Counted from the first letter of the stretch, positions 26,368 to 37,209 are shown. The stretch is DNA of 64,000 nt from Secundilactobacillus collinoides DSM 20515 = JCM 1123 (GCF_001435975.1 NZ_AYYR01000053.1:72132-136131), one strand, 5' to 3'. Program-made: numbers and translations. The notes: generated from the letters alone by a model not told the origin.

Positions 26368-26931
26368 TTACTGGTGAAATTTACGCCTCACACGCTCACG
26401 AGTATTGTGCAATTGATCCTTTGTTAAATGAAGTGTCAGCATGATTTCGTCATCGTTCTTTCCAAGAATCGTTAACACCACCAGTGCGCGTTCACGTTTC
26501 GAGCAAAGATCACGTAACACCTTAATATTATTTTCCCGAACGATTGCAATTTCATCAGGCAGTGCAAGCGCGTCATCCGCCAAGATAGTCATGCCTTCGC
26601 CGAAAGAATCCAGTGATAATAAGGGCTCGTCTGCCTTACGTTTCTGAGCATTTTCACGGCGTACAAGGTCTCGCCGCCGGTTGATCAAAGCGCGCTTTAA
26701 GTACGTCCCAAAAGCACGTTCGCGTGCGACATTGAAATGCCCGACAATTTTCCACAGCACCATCATACCCTCTTGAAACCAGTCGTCAAAATCAAGTTCA
26801 AGGACGTGTGTCTTACTATGAATACTAACAATCAATGGCCGATAGCGCGCTGCAAGTTCGTTAAATGCATTGACATCATTATCCCTGGCCAGAGTAACAA
26901 GATGCCAATCCGTGAGTTTCAAGTAGTCCAT
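26368..26931 (-). CDS. Sigma-70 family factor, SigH/ComX-like
   Basis: 187-residue sigma factor with region 2 (LARDNDVNAFNELAARYRPLI and FDDWFQEGMMVLWKIVGHF) and region 4 (RERALVVLTILGKNDDEIMLTLHLTKDQLHNTRERVRRKF). Position upstream of rpmG-secE-nusG is that of sigH in Bacillus and of the competence sigma factor of lactobacilli. Its regulon, possibly the late competence genes, cannot be read here. GGAGGG precedes the ATG. Confidence 0.88.
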   Translation of the reverse strand: MDYLKLTDWHLVTLARDNDVNAFNELAARYRPLIVSIHSKTHVLELDFDDWFQEGMMVLWKIVGHFNVARERAFGTYLKRALINRRRDLVRRENAQKRKADEPLLSLDSFGEGMTILADDALALPDEIAIVRENNIKVLRDLCSKRERALVVLTILGKNDDEIMLTLHLTKDQLHNTRERVRRKFHQ

Positions 26932-27129
26932 GCTGGTGCCCTCCGTTTTTAATGTATGGCATCACTATATCAAGCCTTGACATTATTAAAAGCGAACATC
27001 GCACGACATATTCAATTGTAAAGATAAACCAATTTAATTGGGATTGTCTTATAATCAGCAATTTTGCCGATTATGGCCTATACCAATAAAGAGCAATACG
27101 CTTATATTTACGAAACCTTTACATAATCT

Positions 27130-27669
27130 TTACTTACCGGGCTGATCATCATCACCCAAATGGTCTCGTAATTTTTCTAATTTCAGCAGTTGTCCCTGAC
27201 TCCAAGGTGACCTTCTGACCTGGCCCAAATCAGCATACTTAACCGCTTGAGTGTGCACTTCCTTACGGGTCCGATTAATGTCCGTCAATAATTCGCCCGC
27301 GGGAATCCGCAGCGCGCCCTCAGAAAAGATCGTCCACTGCTCTGCCTGGTCACTGGTAGCAACCGTTACCTGAGTAAACCGCGTTTGTTTTTCCTTAGTC
27401 AACGATTCAATGTATTCATCGGCTGTCTCATCCTGACCGGTCCAGACGACTTGCAGGCCGTAATGATCATATTTTTGAGAAATACCAGGAACGTACATTG
27501 CATCGAACACCACAATGATGGTTGTTTTTAAATACTTACGATACTCCGATAACGTTGCGAGCAGCTGATCTCTTGCATCCTCCATCCGGTTTGCCTGTTT
27601 AAGGCGATTTAAATCCGGCCAGTTACCAATCATGTTATACGCATCAACAATCAAAACGTCTTTTTTCAT
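27130..27669 (-). CDS. NYN-domain ribonuclease YacP/Rae1
   Basis: 179 residues with a PIN-like NYN domain (KKDVLIVDAYNMIGNWP, conserved Asp9, and VTVATSDQAEQWTIFSEGA). The Bacillus homologue is the ribosome-associated endonuclease Rae1. It sits downstream of cysS-mrnC-rlmB, its standard neighbourhood, separated from rlmB by about 120 bases that include an AT-rich hairpin. Function by homology and context. Confidence 0.9.
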   Translation of the reverse strand: MKKDVLIVDAYNMIGNWPDLNRLKQANRMEDARDQLLATLSEYRKYLKTTIIVVFDAMYVPGISQKYDHYGLQVVWTGQDETADEYIESLTKEKQTRFTQVTVATSDQAEQWTIFSEGALRIPAGELLTDINRTRKEVHTQAVKYADLGQVRRSPWSQGQLLKLEKLRDHLGDDDQPGK

Positions 27670-27731
27670 TGTCTCACCTGCTTTCTGTTCATCACTTTTA
27701 AGACCCGAAATATTTAGTCAAGATAGCGAAA

Positions 27732-27762
27732 GAAGCAAAAATTCTCGCCGAATTTCTGCTTC
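27732..27762. terminator. Possible terminator after rlmB
   Basis: GAAGCAAAAATTC and GAATTTCTGCTTC form a 13-bp stem with one mismatch and a 5-base loop. The T tail is short, so termination is uncertain. Confidence 0.4.
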
Positions 27763-27792
27763 CAAACGCGCCATATGTTCAATTCTATTCAC

Positions 27793-28590
27793 CTAAAGCG
27801 GGTTTCGAGATTGAAAGGCTTGATACATTAGAAGGCTTGCTGCCACACTGGCATTCAAGCTCTGAACGTGGCCGACCATCGGAATGGTCAGCATTTCGTC
27901 CACTGATTTTTTCAACAACGGTGAAATACCTTTGCCTTCATTGCCAATGATGATGCCGACCGGACCCTTCGCATCAAAGTGCCGATAATCCGTTCCCTTC
28001 ATGTCGGTTCCAAAGATCCATAAACCGCGGTCCTTTAATTCCTTGACCGTATTCACTAAATTGGTGACCCGGGCAACTGGCATGTATTCGATAGCACCGG
28101 TCGATGTCTTGGCAACCACCGAGGTCAACCCGACAGCCCGGCGCTTTGGAATAATGATGCCATGAGCGCCAACCGCGTCAGCCGTCCGCATGATTGACCC
28201 TAAGTTATGCGGATCATTAATGTCATCAAGAATCAGGAAAAGCGGTGGCTGGTCAGTCTTGGCTGCGTTGTCAAAAAGGTCATCGATCGTGGCATAATGA
28301 TACGCTGCCACCGCCAGAACAACGCCCTGATGGTTTTCACCGGGGACTAGTCGCTCAAGCTTTGACTTTGGTACCATTTGAACAATGAGCTTCCGCTTCT
28401 TAGCTAATTTAATAATGTCGTCAATAATATCGTTCTTCAAGCCCTCTTGAATAAAGACCTTATTAATGTCTTGGTCGCTCTTCAAAGCTGATACCGCTGG
28501 GTGCCGGCCAATAATAAAATCGGTCTGTTCCTCGGTTTCGGCGACGGGTTCGACTGGCTTTTTTGCTGGTTTTTCGTTATTAGTCTTCAT
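27793..28590 (-). CDS. rlmB: 23S rRNA (guanosine2251-2'-O)-methyltransferase RlmB
   Basis: SpoU/TrmH-class knotted methyltransferase of 265 residues. An N-terminal substrate domain is preceded by a Lys/Glu-rich stretch of about 20 residues. Motif 1 is [19 protein letters not shown], motif 2 [10 protein letters not shown], motif 3 [14 protein letters not shown]. It overlaps the end of mrnC by 11 bases, so the two are coupled. Confidence 0.95.
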   Translation of the reverse strand: MKTNNEKPAKKPVEPVAETEEQTDFIIGRHPAVSALKSDQDINKVFIQEGLKNDIIDDIIKLAKKRKLIVQMVPKSKLERLVPGENHQGVVLAVAAYHYATIDDLFDNAAKTDQPPLFLILDDINDPHNLGSIMRTADAVGAHGIIIPKRRAVGLTSVVAKTSTGAIEYMPVARVTNLVNTVKELKDRGLWIFGTDMKGTDYRHFDAKGPVGIIIGNEGKGISPLLKKSVDEMLTIPMVGHVQSLNASVAASLLMYQAFQSRNPL

Positions 28591-29002
28591 TTACTAAGCT
28601 CCCTGATTCAACCTGTTCAATACACCAGTGTGCCAGCCAGTTAAGGCGATCCATTTGCTCACTAAGGTAAAGGTACCCGAACAGGGCTTCAAACCCTGTG
28701 GATACGCGATACGTTAACACACTTGTATTTTTGGCGTGCGTGTAGCTTTTAGCATTACGTCCGCGGTGAAAATAATCCTGCTCTGTGTCGGTCAAAATGG
28801 CATCCTGGGTCATCTTATCGATCAGCGCAGCCTGTGCTTTAGCAGACACATAGTTCGTTGCCTGATGATGCAATTTAGTCGGTTTGGTTAGTCCTGCTTC
28901 AATCAGGTGCCGCCGAATAAAAACTTCATAGATGGCATCGCCCATGTAAGCTAACGCGATACCGTTAAGCTGCTGATAATTACCTTGTGTTTCCTCGCTC
29001 AT
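28580..29002 (-). CDS. mrnC: Mini-ribonuclease 3
   Basis: Dimeric RNase III catalytic domain without dsRNA-binding domain, used for 23S rRNA maturation. 140 residues from ATG 29002 ([11 protein letters not shown]), AAGGGGA upstream. Catalytic signature [17 protein letters not shown] near 13-29. It starts 11 bases downstream of cysS and overlaps rlmB. Confidence 0.95.
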   Translation of the reverse strand: MSEETQGNYQQLNGIALAYMGDAIYEVFIRRHLIEAGLTKPTKLHHQATNYVSAKAQAALIDKMTQDAILTDTEQDYFHRGRNAKSYTHAKNTSVLTYRVSTGFEALFGYLYLSEQMDRLNWLAHWCIEQVESGSLVNED

Positions 29003-29013
29003 ACTGTCCCCTT

Positions 29014-30423
29014 CTACGATTCGCGATGCCAACGGGTTCCCTGAGGCGTATCTTCAAGAATAATGCCCTGGGCCTTAAGCTGTGCGCGAATTTCATCACT
29101 GCGCGCAAAATCGCGATTTTTACGCGCGTCAATGCGTTCCTGAATCAGGGATTCGACCCCATCATCATTCAGTGTTTCGGCTTTTAATTTAATGCCGAAA
29201 ATATTTACTAATTCTGTCAGCGTCTTCAAAATAAAAGCGATGCTGTCCTTGAACACAACCGGCCGTTCCGCATAAACATTGGCCAATTTAGCAAGTTCAT
29301 AAACCTCAGCAATGCCATTCTGCACATTAAAATCGTCGTCCATCGCATCAATAAAATCAGCTTCGATCTGACGAATTTCCTGTTCTGTTTTCGGGTCGTT
29401 GCCTTCTTCTGCATCATCAAGGCGATAGTGCAAATTGTTGAACGCCGTCTGAAGGTGTTTCAAATTATTATTGGCATCTTCTAGGTTAGCCTGCGTGTAT
29501 TGGATAGGACGCCGATACTGTGTGGTCGCCATGAAGAACCGCAATACTTGCGGATCTTCTTTTTTGAGCAGATCATGGACCATCACAAAATTACCCAGTG
29601 ACTTACTCATTTTTTCATTATCGTCACCCACGGTCACAAACCCATTGTGGAGCCAATAATTGGCAAACTTTTCGCCAGTTTTTGCTTCACTCTGGGCAAT
29701 TTCATTTTCATGGTGCGGGAAGGTTAAGTCCTGCCCGCCACCGTGAATGTCGAAATTATTCCCTAGGTATTTGGTGGCCATTACTGAGCACTCAATATGC
29801 CAGCCGGGTCGCCCTTTGCCCCAAGGTGAATCCCAGGAGATCTCGTCGCCCTTTGCACCCTTCCAGAGTGCAAAATCAATGGGGTCTTCTTTGCGGGCAA
29901 CTTCTTCGGGATCAGTGTGCTGGCTTGCGCCGACTTCGAGATCATCGATATTTTGGTGAGACAACTTACCGTAGTCCTTAAACTTGCGGGCTCGGTAATA
30001 CACGTCCCCTTCAGCTTCGTAAGCATAACCCTTTGCAACCAGTGCCTGCACGAAAGCAATAATATCCTTGATGTTTTCTGTCGCGCGCGGGTGTTTCGTT
30101 GCCGGCTCAATGTTCAGTGCATTCGTGTCTTCCATAAACGCATTAATATATTTTTCAGCAATGGCCGGGACAGTGGTATTAGCGGCCTTAGCAGCTTTAA
30201 TCATTTTATCGTCAACATCTGTAAAGTTTGAGACGTAGTTGACATGGTATCCTTTATATTCAAAATAACGGCGAATCGTATCAAAGGCAATCGCACTGCG
30301 CGCGTTGCCAATGTGAATGTAATTGTAGACTGTGGGCCCACAGACGTACATGTTCACGATTCCAGAGGTAATGGGTGTGAACACTTCTTTTTGCCTTGTG
30401 AGCGTATTAAAAACTTTTAACAT
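29014..30423 (-). CDS. cysS: Cysteinyl-tRNA synthetase
   Basis: Class I synthetase of 469 residues from ATG 30423 ([15 protein letters not shown]), AAGGGGA 9 bases upstream. Zinc ligands in [19 protein letters not shown] and [14 protein letters not shown] motif in place of HIGH; KMSKS intact. C-terminal DALR anticodon domain present. First gene of cysS-mrnC-rlmB. No T-box is visible upstream, where instead a palindromic repeat lies. Confidence 0.97.
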   Translation of the reverse strand: MLKVFNTLTRQKEVFTPITSGIVNMYVCGPTVYNYIHIGNARSAIAFDTIRRYFEYKGYHVNYVSNFTDVDDKMIKAAKAANTTVPAIAEKYINAFMEDTNALNIEPATKHPRATENIKDIIAFVQALVAKGYAYEAEGDVYYRARKFKDYGKLSHQNIDDLEVGASQHTDPEEVARKEDPIDFALWKGAKGDEISWDSPWGKGRPGWHIECSVMATKYLGNNFDIHGGGQDLTFPHHENEIAQSEAKTGEKFANYWLHNGFVTVGDDNEKMSKSLGNFVMVHDLLKKEDPQVLRFFMATTQYRRPIQYTQANLEDANNNLKHLQTAFNNLHYRLDDAEEGNDPKTEQEIRQIEADFIDAMDDDFNVQNGIAEVYELAKLANVYAERPVVFKDSIAFILKTLTELVNIFGIKLKAETLNDDGVESLIQERIDARKNRDFARSDEIRAQLKAQGIILEDTPQGTRWHRES

Positions 30424-30472
30424 GTACGCAGTTCCCCTTCCGATTAATCGTAAATTCATTTTAGCATAATGT

Positions 30473-30610
30473 GTGGGAGTGTGAAAGGAGACGGCGTTTG
30501 GAAGGGCGCGTTTAAAGGGCGGTGTACTAGTAACTTCAGAGTTAAAATCTCGAACTTGTCTTTTAGAGCTAAAGCTGCTTATACGGGAGCCTTTTGTTTC
30601 CCTGAAAACA
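30473..30610. repeat. Dispersed palindromic element, copy 3 (degenerate)
   Basis: The order GTGTGAAAGG, GTTTAAAGGGCGG, GTGTACTAGTAACTT and, on the far side, AGCTGCTTATAC, GGGAGCCTTTTG follows that of the element at 12090-12204, with partial pairing of the arms (about 30526-30555 with 30562-30588). Beyond it, the sequence ATTAAGCACCCCATG is directly repeated (30624-30652). The 412-base gap between cysS and gltX shows no gene. Confidence 0.65.
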
Positions 30611-30771
30611 GTTCAACGTCACATTAAGCACCCCATGTTAAGCACCCCATGTTGTGACCGGGCGCTTCACTAGTCCCAAAACCGCCAGCAGTTGAATATG
30701 AGGCACTGACACGATGGGTCCACCATTCGTTAAGTGACACTCTGTCTTTAAAGCTGCCCTCCCCGCTCCCC

Positions 30772-30809
30772 AAAAAAAGAACCCGCACCATTCGGCAACG
30801 GATTCTTTT
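30772..30809 (-). terminator. Terminator of gltX
   Basis: Minus strand AAAAGAATCCG and CGGGTTCTTTTTTT with a 14-base loop, 27 bases after the gltX stop. Confidence 0.85.
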
Positions 30810-30835
30810 CATATCCCTAAAATTATCTCAAAAGT

Positions 30836-32329
30836 TTACAGATTTTCTAATTGTTTCAAAGTTTGCGCAACGTGTTCCAGGGTCTTGTCACGACCAACCA
30901 GTTCGATTGATTCTGGCAATTCAGGCCCGTGCATTTCGTGTGTCACAGCAATCCGGATCGGCATCCAGAGCTGACGGCCCTTAATACCGGTGTCCTTTTG
31001 GATTGCTTTGATAGTAGCCAAAATTTTCACCTTATCAAAGATCGGTAAGTCTTTGATACGCTTTGAAAATTCCTTCAAGACAACCGGCGCCGTCTCGTTT
31101 GAAATTTCCGCTAAAGCGTCGCCAGAAACTTCAGCAGGTTCATGGAAGAACACATCAGCCATTTCGTTGATCTGCGCCATGTAACTCATTTGCTGCTTGT
31201 AGACATTGATGAGTTTACGAGCCCATTCAACGGTCTTAGCATCTGGGTTCTCCTCAATGTTTCCGGCTTCAATCAATTGTTGAAGTGCCAGATCCATGAC
31301 GACATCCTCATCTGAGGACTTCACGTACTGGTTGTTGATCCATTCCAGCTTCTTCTTATCAAAAGTTGCTGGTGATTTACTTAACCGTTTTTCATCATAC
31401 ATCTTCACAAATTCCTTCAGGGAGAAGATCTCTTCTTCGCCCTTTGGGGACCAGCCCAAGAGAATAATAAAGTTCAACAACGCATCTGGCAAGTAACCGA
31501 GTTTACGGTATTGTTCAATAAATTGAAGCACCGTTTCATCACGCTTGGACAGTTTCTTACCAGTGTCCTTACTGATAATCAGGCTCATGTGGCCGAACTT
31601 AGGTGCTTCCCAGCCGAATGCTTCGTACACCATCAATTGCTTAGGGGTGTTGGCGACGTGATCGTCGCCACGGAAAACATGGCTGATTTTCATCAAATGA
31701 TCATCCAAAACAACCGCAAAGTTGTAGGTTGGAATGCCATCCGCCTTCACGATAACAAAGTCACCACCAATGGTATCCGATTCAAAGGACACCTTGCCCT
31801 TAACCATGTCATCCCATGAATAGGTCTTGTGTTCTGGAACACGGAAACGAATGACAGGCTTTAAGCCGTTAGCTTCTGCTTCAGCCATCTTAGCCTGGAT
31901 CTCGTCATCGCTCATGCCAGCATATTCGTATTCGTAATGCGGCATTTCGTGACGTGCGCGTTGCGCTTCACGATCAGCTTCCAATTCGTCCTCAGTCTTG
32001 TATGACTTGTAGGCTTTTCCTTCATCCAATAACTGTTGAATGTAAGGCTTGTAGATTTCTGTCCGTTCTGATTGCCGGTAGGGACCAACATCACCAGGTT
32101 TGTCGGGACCTTCATCCCAGTCCAAACCTAACCAACGCAGGTTGTCCAGCTGGCTTTTTTCACCATCTGCAACGTTTCGTTTCGTATCGGTATCCTCGAT
32201 ACGAATAATGAACTTTCCCTTGTAGTGCCGTGCAAACAAATAGTTAAACAGCGCTGTTCGGGCGTTACCAATATGCAAGTGACCAGTTGGACTAGGTGCA
32301 TAACGAACGCGAATTGAATCTTTTGCCAA
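30836..32329 (-). CDS. gltX: Glutamyl-tRNA synthetase
   Basis: Class Ib synthetase, 497 residues. HIGH region [15 protein letters not shown] (11-25), [10 protein letters not shown], and the KLSKRDE form of KMSKS. In lactobacilli GltX also charges tRNA-Gln for later amidation. The C-terminal anticodon-binding domain is complete. It is separated from the upstream PIN-TRAM gene by about 100 bases. Own terminator. Confidence 0.97.
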   Translation of the reverse strand: MAKDSIRVRYAPSPTGHLHIGNARTALFNYLFARHYKGKFIIRIEDTDTKRNVADGEKSQLDNLRWLGLDWDEGPDKPGDVGPYRQSERTEIYKPYIQQLLDEGKAYKSYKTEDELEADREAQRARHEMPHYEYEYAGMSDDEIQAKMAEAEANGLKPVIRFRVPEHKTYSWDDMVKGKVSFESDTIGGDFVIVKADGIPTYNFAVVLDDHLMKISHVFRGDDHVANTPKQLMVYEAFGWEAPKFGHMSLIISKDTGKKLSKRDETVLQFIEQYRKLGYLPDALLNFIILLGWSPKGEEEIFSLKEFVKMYDEKRLSKSPATFDKKKLEWINNQYVKSSDEDVVMDLALQQLIEAGNIEENPDAKTVEWARKLINVYKQQMSYMAQINEMADVFFHEPAEVSGDALAEISNETAPVVLKEFSKRIKDLPIFDKVKILATIKAIQKDTGIKGRQLWMPIRIAVTHEMHGPELPESIELVGRDKTLEHVAQTLKQLENL

Positions 32330-32426
32330 TGTAGTTTCCGCCTCTCAATTTATTAATCTCTCGGTTATTCACCGCTAATTTGTCACATCAAATAACAGTG
32401 TACAATGGAATATTAAAAAAGAAAAG

Positions 32427-33647
32427 TTACTTCCCCTGCTTCTTGCCATTTTGTTTCCGATTATTTTGCTGGTGAGTCGTTTTTTTCTCACCCTCTGACT
32501 TCTCAGTAATTTCATTTTGAGAATGGGCAGGCTTAGCAAAAATCATCCGCCCAGCATCGGTTTGAATGGCTGAAGTAACTACTACGTCTAAGTGCTGGCT
32601 CAGGTAGAATCGGCCGTCTTCTACGACCACCATGGTCCCATCATCAAGGTAAGCGACCCCTTGTTGCCGTTCGGTCCCATTCTTAACCACCATCACATTC
32701 AGGTGTTCACCAGGAATGACCCGCGGTTTCAAGGCATTCGCCAATGCGTTAATATTCAGAACTTGGACGTTTTGGAACTCGATGACTTTGTTCAGGTTAT
32801 AATCGTTGGTCACAATAATGCCGTTGACATCCTTTGCCAACCGAATCAGTTTACTGTCCACTTCTGAAATATCATCATAATCGCCCTCGTACATTTCAAT
32901 CGGGACGATATTTTCATTCTGGAGTTTGTTTAAAATGTCCAAACCGCGACGGCCACGAACCCGCTTGATGCTGTCACTGGAATCAGCAATGTACTGCAGT
33001 TCGTACAGGACAAAGTTCGGCACCAGTAACGTGCCTTCGATGAACCCGGTTTTGACGAGGTCGTAGATTCGGCCGTCAATCAAGATGTTCGTATCGAGGA
33101 TCTTGTAGTGGTGGTAGTTCTTATCAATGGGTTTATCAATGATTGTTTCACTGCCATCTGCGACACCCTCCGGACCCTTCCGTGTTCGAAATTGAAACAG
33201 GCGCCGCCATTCATCACGTTTGGTCGTCCCGATCCGAAAACCGAGATAGCCAAAAAGCATCATCAACACGATTGGAATGATACCGCTGAAGAGCGGAGAA
33301 TCAATTCGCGTCAGTGGGGTTGAAATCAGAATGGCTAACACCAACCCAATAATCATTGAGACACTGCCAAAGAACAGGTAAGCTGGGCTCTTTGACGAGA
33401 GTGTCTTTTCAAAATCATTGATCAGGCGTTCGATGAAACCTGATAATAATAGGGATAATAGCCAAAACACTAGTGCCCCAATCAATGAGTTTGTTAAGAC
33501 GTTATTGTACCAACTATTGGCCGCTTGGCCGGCGATTGCCCAAATAACGGGTACGTATACCGCACCAATACCAAGCCCGACCACTGCAAAAACTATTTGA
33601 ATAATGAGTCGTACTTTATTCGACTTCTTTTCCTTCAATGAATGCAC
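32427..33647 (-). CDS. Membrane-anchored PIN-TRAM domain protein (YacL-like)
   Basis: 406 residues: four predicted membrane segments (about 13-37, 48-68, 89-111, 116-137), a PIN nuclease-like domain (KILDTNILIDGRIYDLVKTG, then SSDSIKRVRGRRGLDIL and VTNDYNLNKV with conserved acids) and a C-terminal TRAM domain (PGEHLNVMVVKNGTERQQGVAYLDDG). The tail is Lys/Gln/Asn-rich. Downstream of radA by 10 bases, as YacL in Bacillus. RNase activity is inferred only. Confidence 0.9.
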   Translation of the reverse strand: MHSLKEKKSNKVRLIIQIVFAVVGLGIGAVYVPVIWAIAGQAANSWYNNVLTNSLIGALVFWLLSLLLSGFIERLINDFEKTLSSKSPAYLFFGSVSMIIGLVLAILISTPLTRIDSPLFSGIIPIVLMMLFGYLGFRIGTTKRDEWRRLFQFRTRKGPEGVADGSETIIDKPIDKNYHHYKILDTNILIDGRIYDLVKTGFIEGTLLVPNFVLYELQYIADSSDSIKRVRGRRGLDILNKLQNENIVPIEMYEGDYDDISEVDSKLIRLAKDVNGIIVTNDYNLNKVIEFQNVQVLNINALANALKPRVIPGEHLNVMVVKNGTERQQGVAYLDDGTMVVVEDGRFYLSQHLDVVVTSAIQTDAGRMIFAKPAHSQNEITEKSEGEKKTTHQQNNRKQNGKKQGK

Positions 33648-33657
33648 CTCCGTATTA

Positions 33658-35028
33658 TCATTTTGGTAAAATCAATTTCAATGCTTGTCTGATCGTTGTG
33701 ACACCAACAACTTCAATGCCGGTCGGCGTGGTCCAATCCTTCAAATTGTTCTTTGGCACATAAATCTTTTTGAACCCGAGTTTCTGGGCTTCGTTGATCC
33801 GAGTTTCAATTCGATTTACCCGCCGAATTTCCCCGGTCAACCCAATCTCGCCAACGTAACATTCATCCGGGTTGGTCCCTTGGTCACGGTATGAACTGGC
33901 AATACTGATTGCCAGCGCAAGGTCAATTGCTGGTTCATCCAGTTTGACCCCACCAGCGGCCTTGATGTAAGCATCCTGGTTTTGCAGCATAATGCTTGCA
34001 CGCTTTTCCAGAACAGCCATGATCAGGGAAACTCGGTTACGGTCAACACCCGATGCTGTGCGTTGGGCGTTGCCAAAGACAGACGGTGTAATCAGCGCTT
34101 GAATTTCAACTAAGATTGGGCGTGTCCCCTCCATGGAAACAACGATTGATGAGCCAGTGGCATCCGCCAATCTTTCCTCAAGGAAAATTTCTGACGGGTT
34201 CTTAACTTCTTTCAACCCATCCTCCTGCATCTCAAAGATGCCGAGTTCGTTAGTTGAACCAAACCGGTTCTTAACGGCCCGTAAGATTCGGTAGGTATGG
34301 TGCAGATTCCCTTCAAAGTAGAGCACCGTGTCCACCATATGCTCCAAGATCTTTGGTCCGGCAATCGCGCCGCCCTTGGTCACATGGCCAACAACGAAGA
34401 TGGTCACCCCTTGCGTTTTTGCGATCCGCATCAGTTCGGCTGTGACCTCCCGGATTTGTGAAACCGACCCGACAGCCGACTGGATATCTGGTTCCGACAT
34501 CGTCTGCACAGAATCAATGACGACATAATCCGGTTTCATCGACGCAATATTTTCCTTGATTCGGCCCATATCCGTTTCCGGGTACAGGTAAAGATTGTCG
34601 CTTGCGACACTTAAGCGATTAGCACGCATCTTAATTTGGTTAGCACTTTCCTCACCGGAAACATACAGCACGGTCCCGCCGGTCTGACTGAGCTGACCCG
34701 AAACTTGTAATAGTAATGTCGACTTACCAATCCCCGGATCACCGCCAATCAAGACAAGTGACCCAGGAACGACACCGCCACCTAAAACACGGTTCAACTC
34801 CGCCATCTTGGTTTTGACACGCGGTTCCTTCTCAGTTGAAACGGCTGCTAATTTTTCTGGTTTGGTCAAAGTACCGGACACCCTTGCATGAGAAACAGGT
34901 GATGCGGTTGATTCAACAACTTCTTCAACAAGTGTATTCCACTTGCCGCAGTTCGGACAACGTCCTAAAAATCGGGGCGCTTGATACCCACAATTTTGAC
35001 AAATAAATTGCGTTTTTGCTTTTGCCAA
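33658..35028 (-). CDS. radA: DNA repair protein RadA
   Basis: RecA-like/Lon-like DnaB-type helicase for recombination branch migration. 456 residues from TTG 35028, which follows GGAGG by 7 bases; the 11 codons upstream are part of the leader. Zinc finger CQNCGYQ...CPNCGKW at the N-terminus, Walker [16 protein letters not shown] motif [12 protein letters not shown], and C-terminal Lon-protease-like domain. Between dut and the PIN-TRAM gene. Confidence 0.96.
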   Translation of the reverse strand: MAKAKTQFICQNCGYQAPRFLGRCPNCGKWNTLVEEVVESTASPVSHARVSGTLTKPEKLAAVSTEKEPRVKTKMAELNRVLGGGVVPGSLVLIGGDPGIGKSTLLLQVSGQLSQTGGTVLYVSGEESANQIKMRANRLSVASDNLYLYPETDMGRIKENIASMKPDYVVIDSVQTMSEPDIQSAVGSVSQIREVTAELMRIAKTQGVTIFVVGHVTKGGAIAGPKILEHMVDTVLYFEGNLHHTYRILRAVKNRFGSTNELGIFEMQEDGLKEVKNPSEIFLEERLADATGSSIVVSMEGTRPILVEIQALITPSVFGNAQRTASGVDRNRVSLIMAVLEKRASIMLQNQDAYIKAAGGVKLDEPAIDLALAISIASSYRDQGTNPDECYVGEIGLTGEIRRVNRIETRINEAQKLGFKKIYVPKNNLKDWTTPTGIEVVGVTTIRQALKLILPK

Positions 35029-35146
35029 TCTGGTTCCTCCTAAAAAGACATTCTTGGCCACTTTGACTATTACTAACCAATCTCTATTTTAGCATAATAT
35101 CGGGCTTCTTGGCTGGTTAACGTTTCGGCTTAAGCCCTTCTTAAAA

Positions 35147-35683
35147 TTACTGGCCGGACGAACCGAATCCACCCTTGCGTTGCTGTTTTGGCTGAATTTC
35201 ATTGTCCGCTGTCAGATAATTTAGAAAAATGCCTTGGCCGATCCGGTCGCCCTTCTTGACCAGTGTGTCAGTCAGACCGAAGTTCAAGACCTGCATGAAA
35301 ATTTCGCCTTCATTATTGTCATTGTTGTAATAGTCTGCATCAATCACACCGATACCGTTTGGAATGACCAGTCCCCGTTTCAACGGGTTGCTGGACCGGT
35401 TAGCTAAAATAAGGACCTCATCGGCGCCCATATAGGCTTTAATACCCGTTGGAATCAAGAATGGTTTTAATATCGCCCTAGCCTTGACTGCCTCTTCCTC
35501 GATCACATCTTTCTGGTGCCGGATTGCCCACAGCACCCTTAAAAAATTCAGTTTCCAAATAGAGGGCACTGTAAAATCGACCGCACTTTCAAAATCATAA
35601 CCAGCAGCCTGCTTAGTCGTTCGGTACGGCACATGCACATCCTTATCCGCGTATGATGAAACAACTTCAAAACCCCGTGTCAT
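35147..35683 (-). CDS. dut: dUTP diphosphatase (trimeric type)
   Basis: Hydrolyses dUTP to dUMP. 178 residues from ATG 35683, GGAG 8 bases upstream. Motif 1 AAGYDFESA, motif 2 NRSSNP, motif 3 GVIDADYYNNDNNEGEIF, motif 4 RIGQGIF, motif 5 GGFGSSGQ. An insertion of about 30 residues (WKLNFLRVLWAIRHQKDVIE) after motif 1 makes it longer than the 145-residue norm; this form is seen in some lactobacilli. Begins the dut-radA-PIN series. Confidence 0.92.
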   Translation of the reverse strand: MTRGFEVVSSYADKDVHVPYRTTKQAAGYDFESAVDFTVPSIWKLNFLRVLWAIRHQKDVIEEEAVKARAILKPFLIPTGIKAYMGADEVLILANRSSNPLKRGLVIPNGIGVIDADYYNNDNNEGEIFMQVLNFGLTDTLVKKGDRIGQGIFLNYLTADNEIQPKQQRKGGFGSSGQ

Positions 35684-35856
35684 GTCATAAACTCCTTTCA
35701 ATTCTCAGAAATAACTCAAAACACTTCTCTATATCTTACACTATCCACCTCACGAAAACACCCCGAATCGTTTCGCAAAACGACGCGTCAATTGAGTTCC
35801 ATGACCCAGCAAATTGGGGTACAATGAGAGAATACTAATAAGGGAGTGTGAGTCGT

Positions 35857-37209
35857 TTGAGTCAAATTTCAACTAACGCTGCCATCAGCAGCAATCAAAT
35901 TTCACGTTACCAAGACCAATTTAATCAGCGCAAGGATGCGAAGGTCATCGAACGTGCCGTGACCCACCAGGGCATCTTGGCTACCAGTGCCGATTACGCG
36001 TCAGATACGGATATGTCACCCGTTTTTTCAATTGATCTGGATACTGGAAAAGTGGCCAATCAAAAGCAAAGTGGCCGCTGTTGGATGTTCGCAGCGTTGA
36101 ACACGATGCGCCATCACTTAGCCGATCTGTTCAAACTGACCGACTTTGAACTTTCTCAAAACTACACCTTCTTCTGGGACAAGTTTGAAAAGGCCAACTA
36201 CTTCTATCAAAACGTCCTCAACACCGCGGATCAGCCGCTCGATAGCCGAAAGGTTGCCTTTTTAATGACCACGCCGCAACAGGACGGCGGTCAGTGGGAC
36301 ATGCTGTGTGCCATCATTGAAAAGTACGGCATCGTGCCAAAGTCAGTGATGCCTGAAACCTACAGCAGTTCTAAATCGGCCGAACTTAACAAGGTCCTTA
36401 ACAAAAAACTACGCAAAGATGCAGTGAAACTGCGTCAATTAAGTGCAGAAAATGCTAGTGATGCCGATATTGCATCCGCCCGCGACACCATGCTCGGGGA
36501 AGTGTACAATATCCTTTGCTACACCCTGGGCGAACCAGCGCAAACCTTTGACTTTGAATACCGAGACGATGATCACAATTACCACCTCGACAAAGGCTTG
36601 ACTCCAAAGAGTTTCTACGACAAGTACGTTGGTTGGGATCTCAACGATTACGTTTCAGTGATCAATGCGCCAACCGATGACAAGCCTTACAACAAGACCT
36701 ACACAATTGAAATGTTAGGCAACGTTCTTGGCGGTCGTGAAGTGAAGCATTTAAACGTGACCATGGCCGATTTCAAGGTTTTGGCTATCAAACAGCTTCA
36801 AGACGGTCAAAGCGTCTGGTTCGGCTGTGATGTTGGCCAATCATCTGACCGTCAAAAGGGTATCATGGACCTCAATGCTTACAACAAAAACGAGCTGCTC
36901 GGCACTGATCTTACCATGACCAAGGCTGAACGTCTTGACTACGCTGAAAGTTTGATGACCCACGCCATGGTACTAACTGGCGTTGACTTGGTTGACGGTA
37001 AGCCAACGAAGTGGAAAGTTGAAAACAGCTGGGGCGACAAGGTCGGCTCAAAGGGCTTCTTCGTTATGAGCGACCGTTGGATGGATGAATTCTGTTACCA
37101 AGTCGTTGTAAACAAGAAGTACTTCAGCGAAGACCAGTTAAAGGCGCAAGCCGAAGAACCAACTGTCCTGTTGCCATGGGATCCAATGGGTGCCTTGGCC
37201 GCAAACTAA
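35857..37209 (+). CDS. pepC: Aminopeptidase C (bleomycin hydrolase family)
   Basis: Cytoplasmic cysteine aminopeptidase for the last steps of peptide use. 450 residues with catalytic Cys in QKQSGRCWMFAALN, His in MTHAMVLTGVD and Asn in VENSWGDK. The C-terminal arm ends DPMGALAAN, which autoprocesses in this family. TTG 35857 is favoured by spacing to AAGGGAG; GTG 35848 is too close. A -10 TACAAT is at 35820-35825. It fits with the peptide transporter at 61.5 kb. Confidence 0.95.
   Translation: MSQISTNAAISSNQISRYQDQFNQRKDAKVIERAVTHQGILATSADYASDTDMSPVFSIDLDTGKVANQKQSGRCWMFAALNTMRHHLADLFKLTDFELSQNYTFFWDKFEKANYFYQNVLNTADQPLDSRKVAFLMTTPQQDGGQWDMLCAIIEKYGIVPKSVMPETYSSSKSAELNKVLNKKLRKDAVKLRQLSAENASDADIASARDTMLGEVYNILCYTLGEPAQTFDFEYRDDDHNYHLDKGLTPKSFYDKYVGWDLNDYVSVINAPTDDKPYNKTYTIEMLGNVLGGREVKHLNVTMADFKVLAIKQLQDGQSVWFGCDVGQSSDRQKGIMDLNAYNKNELLGTDLTMTKAERLDYAESLMTHAMVLTGVDLVDGKPTKWKVENSWGDKVGSKGFFVMSDRWMDEFCYQVVVNKKYFSEDQLKAQAEEPTVLLPWDPMGALAAN

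Noticed and set aside
30624..30812. 62-codon frame between cysS and gltX
   Set aside because: Overlaps the direct repeat and the gltX terminator; no start signals.
30424..30835. T-box riboswitch ahead of cysS
   Set aside because: No T-box sequence (TGGNACCGCG-like) or specifier stem was found in the leader.
35147..35683. Reading the dut insertion as a damaged gene
   Set aside because: All five dUTPase motifs are intact and the insertion is in frame; longer dUTPases are known in lactobacilli.
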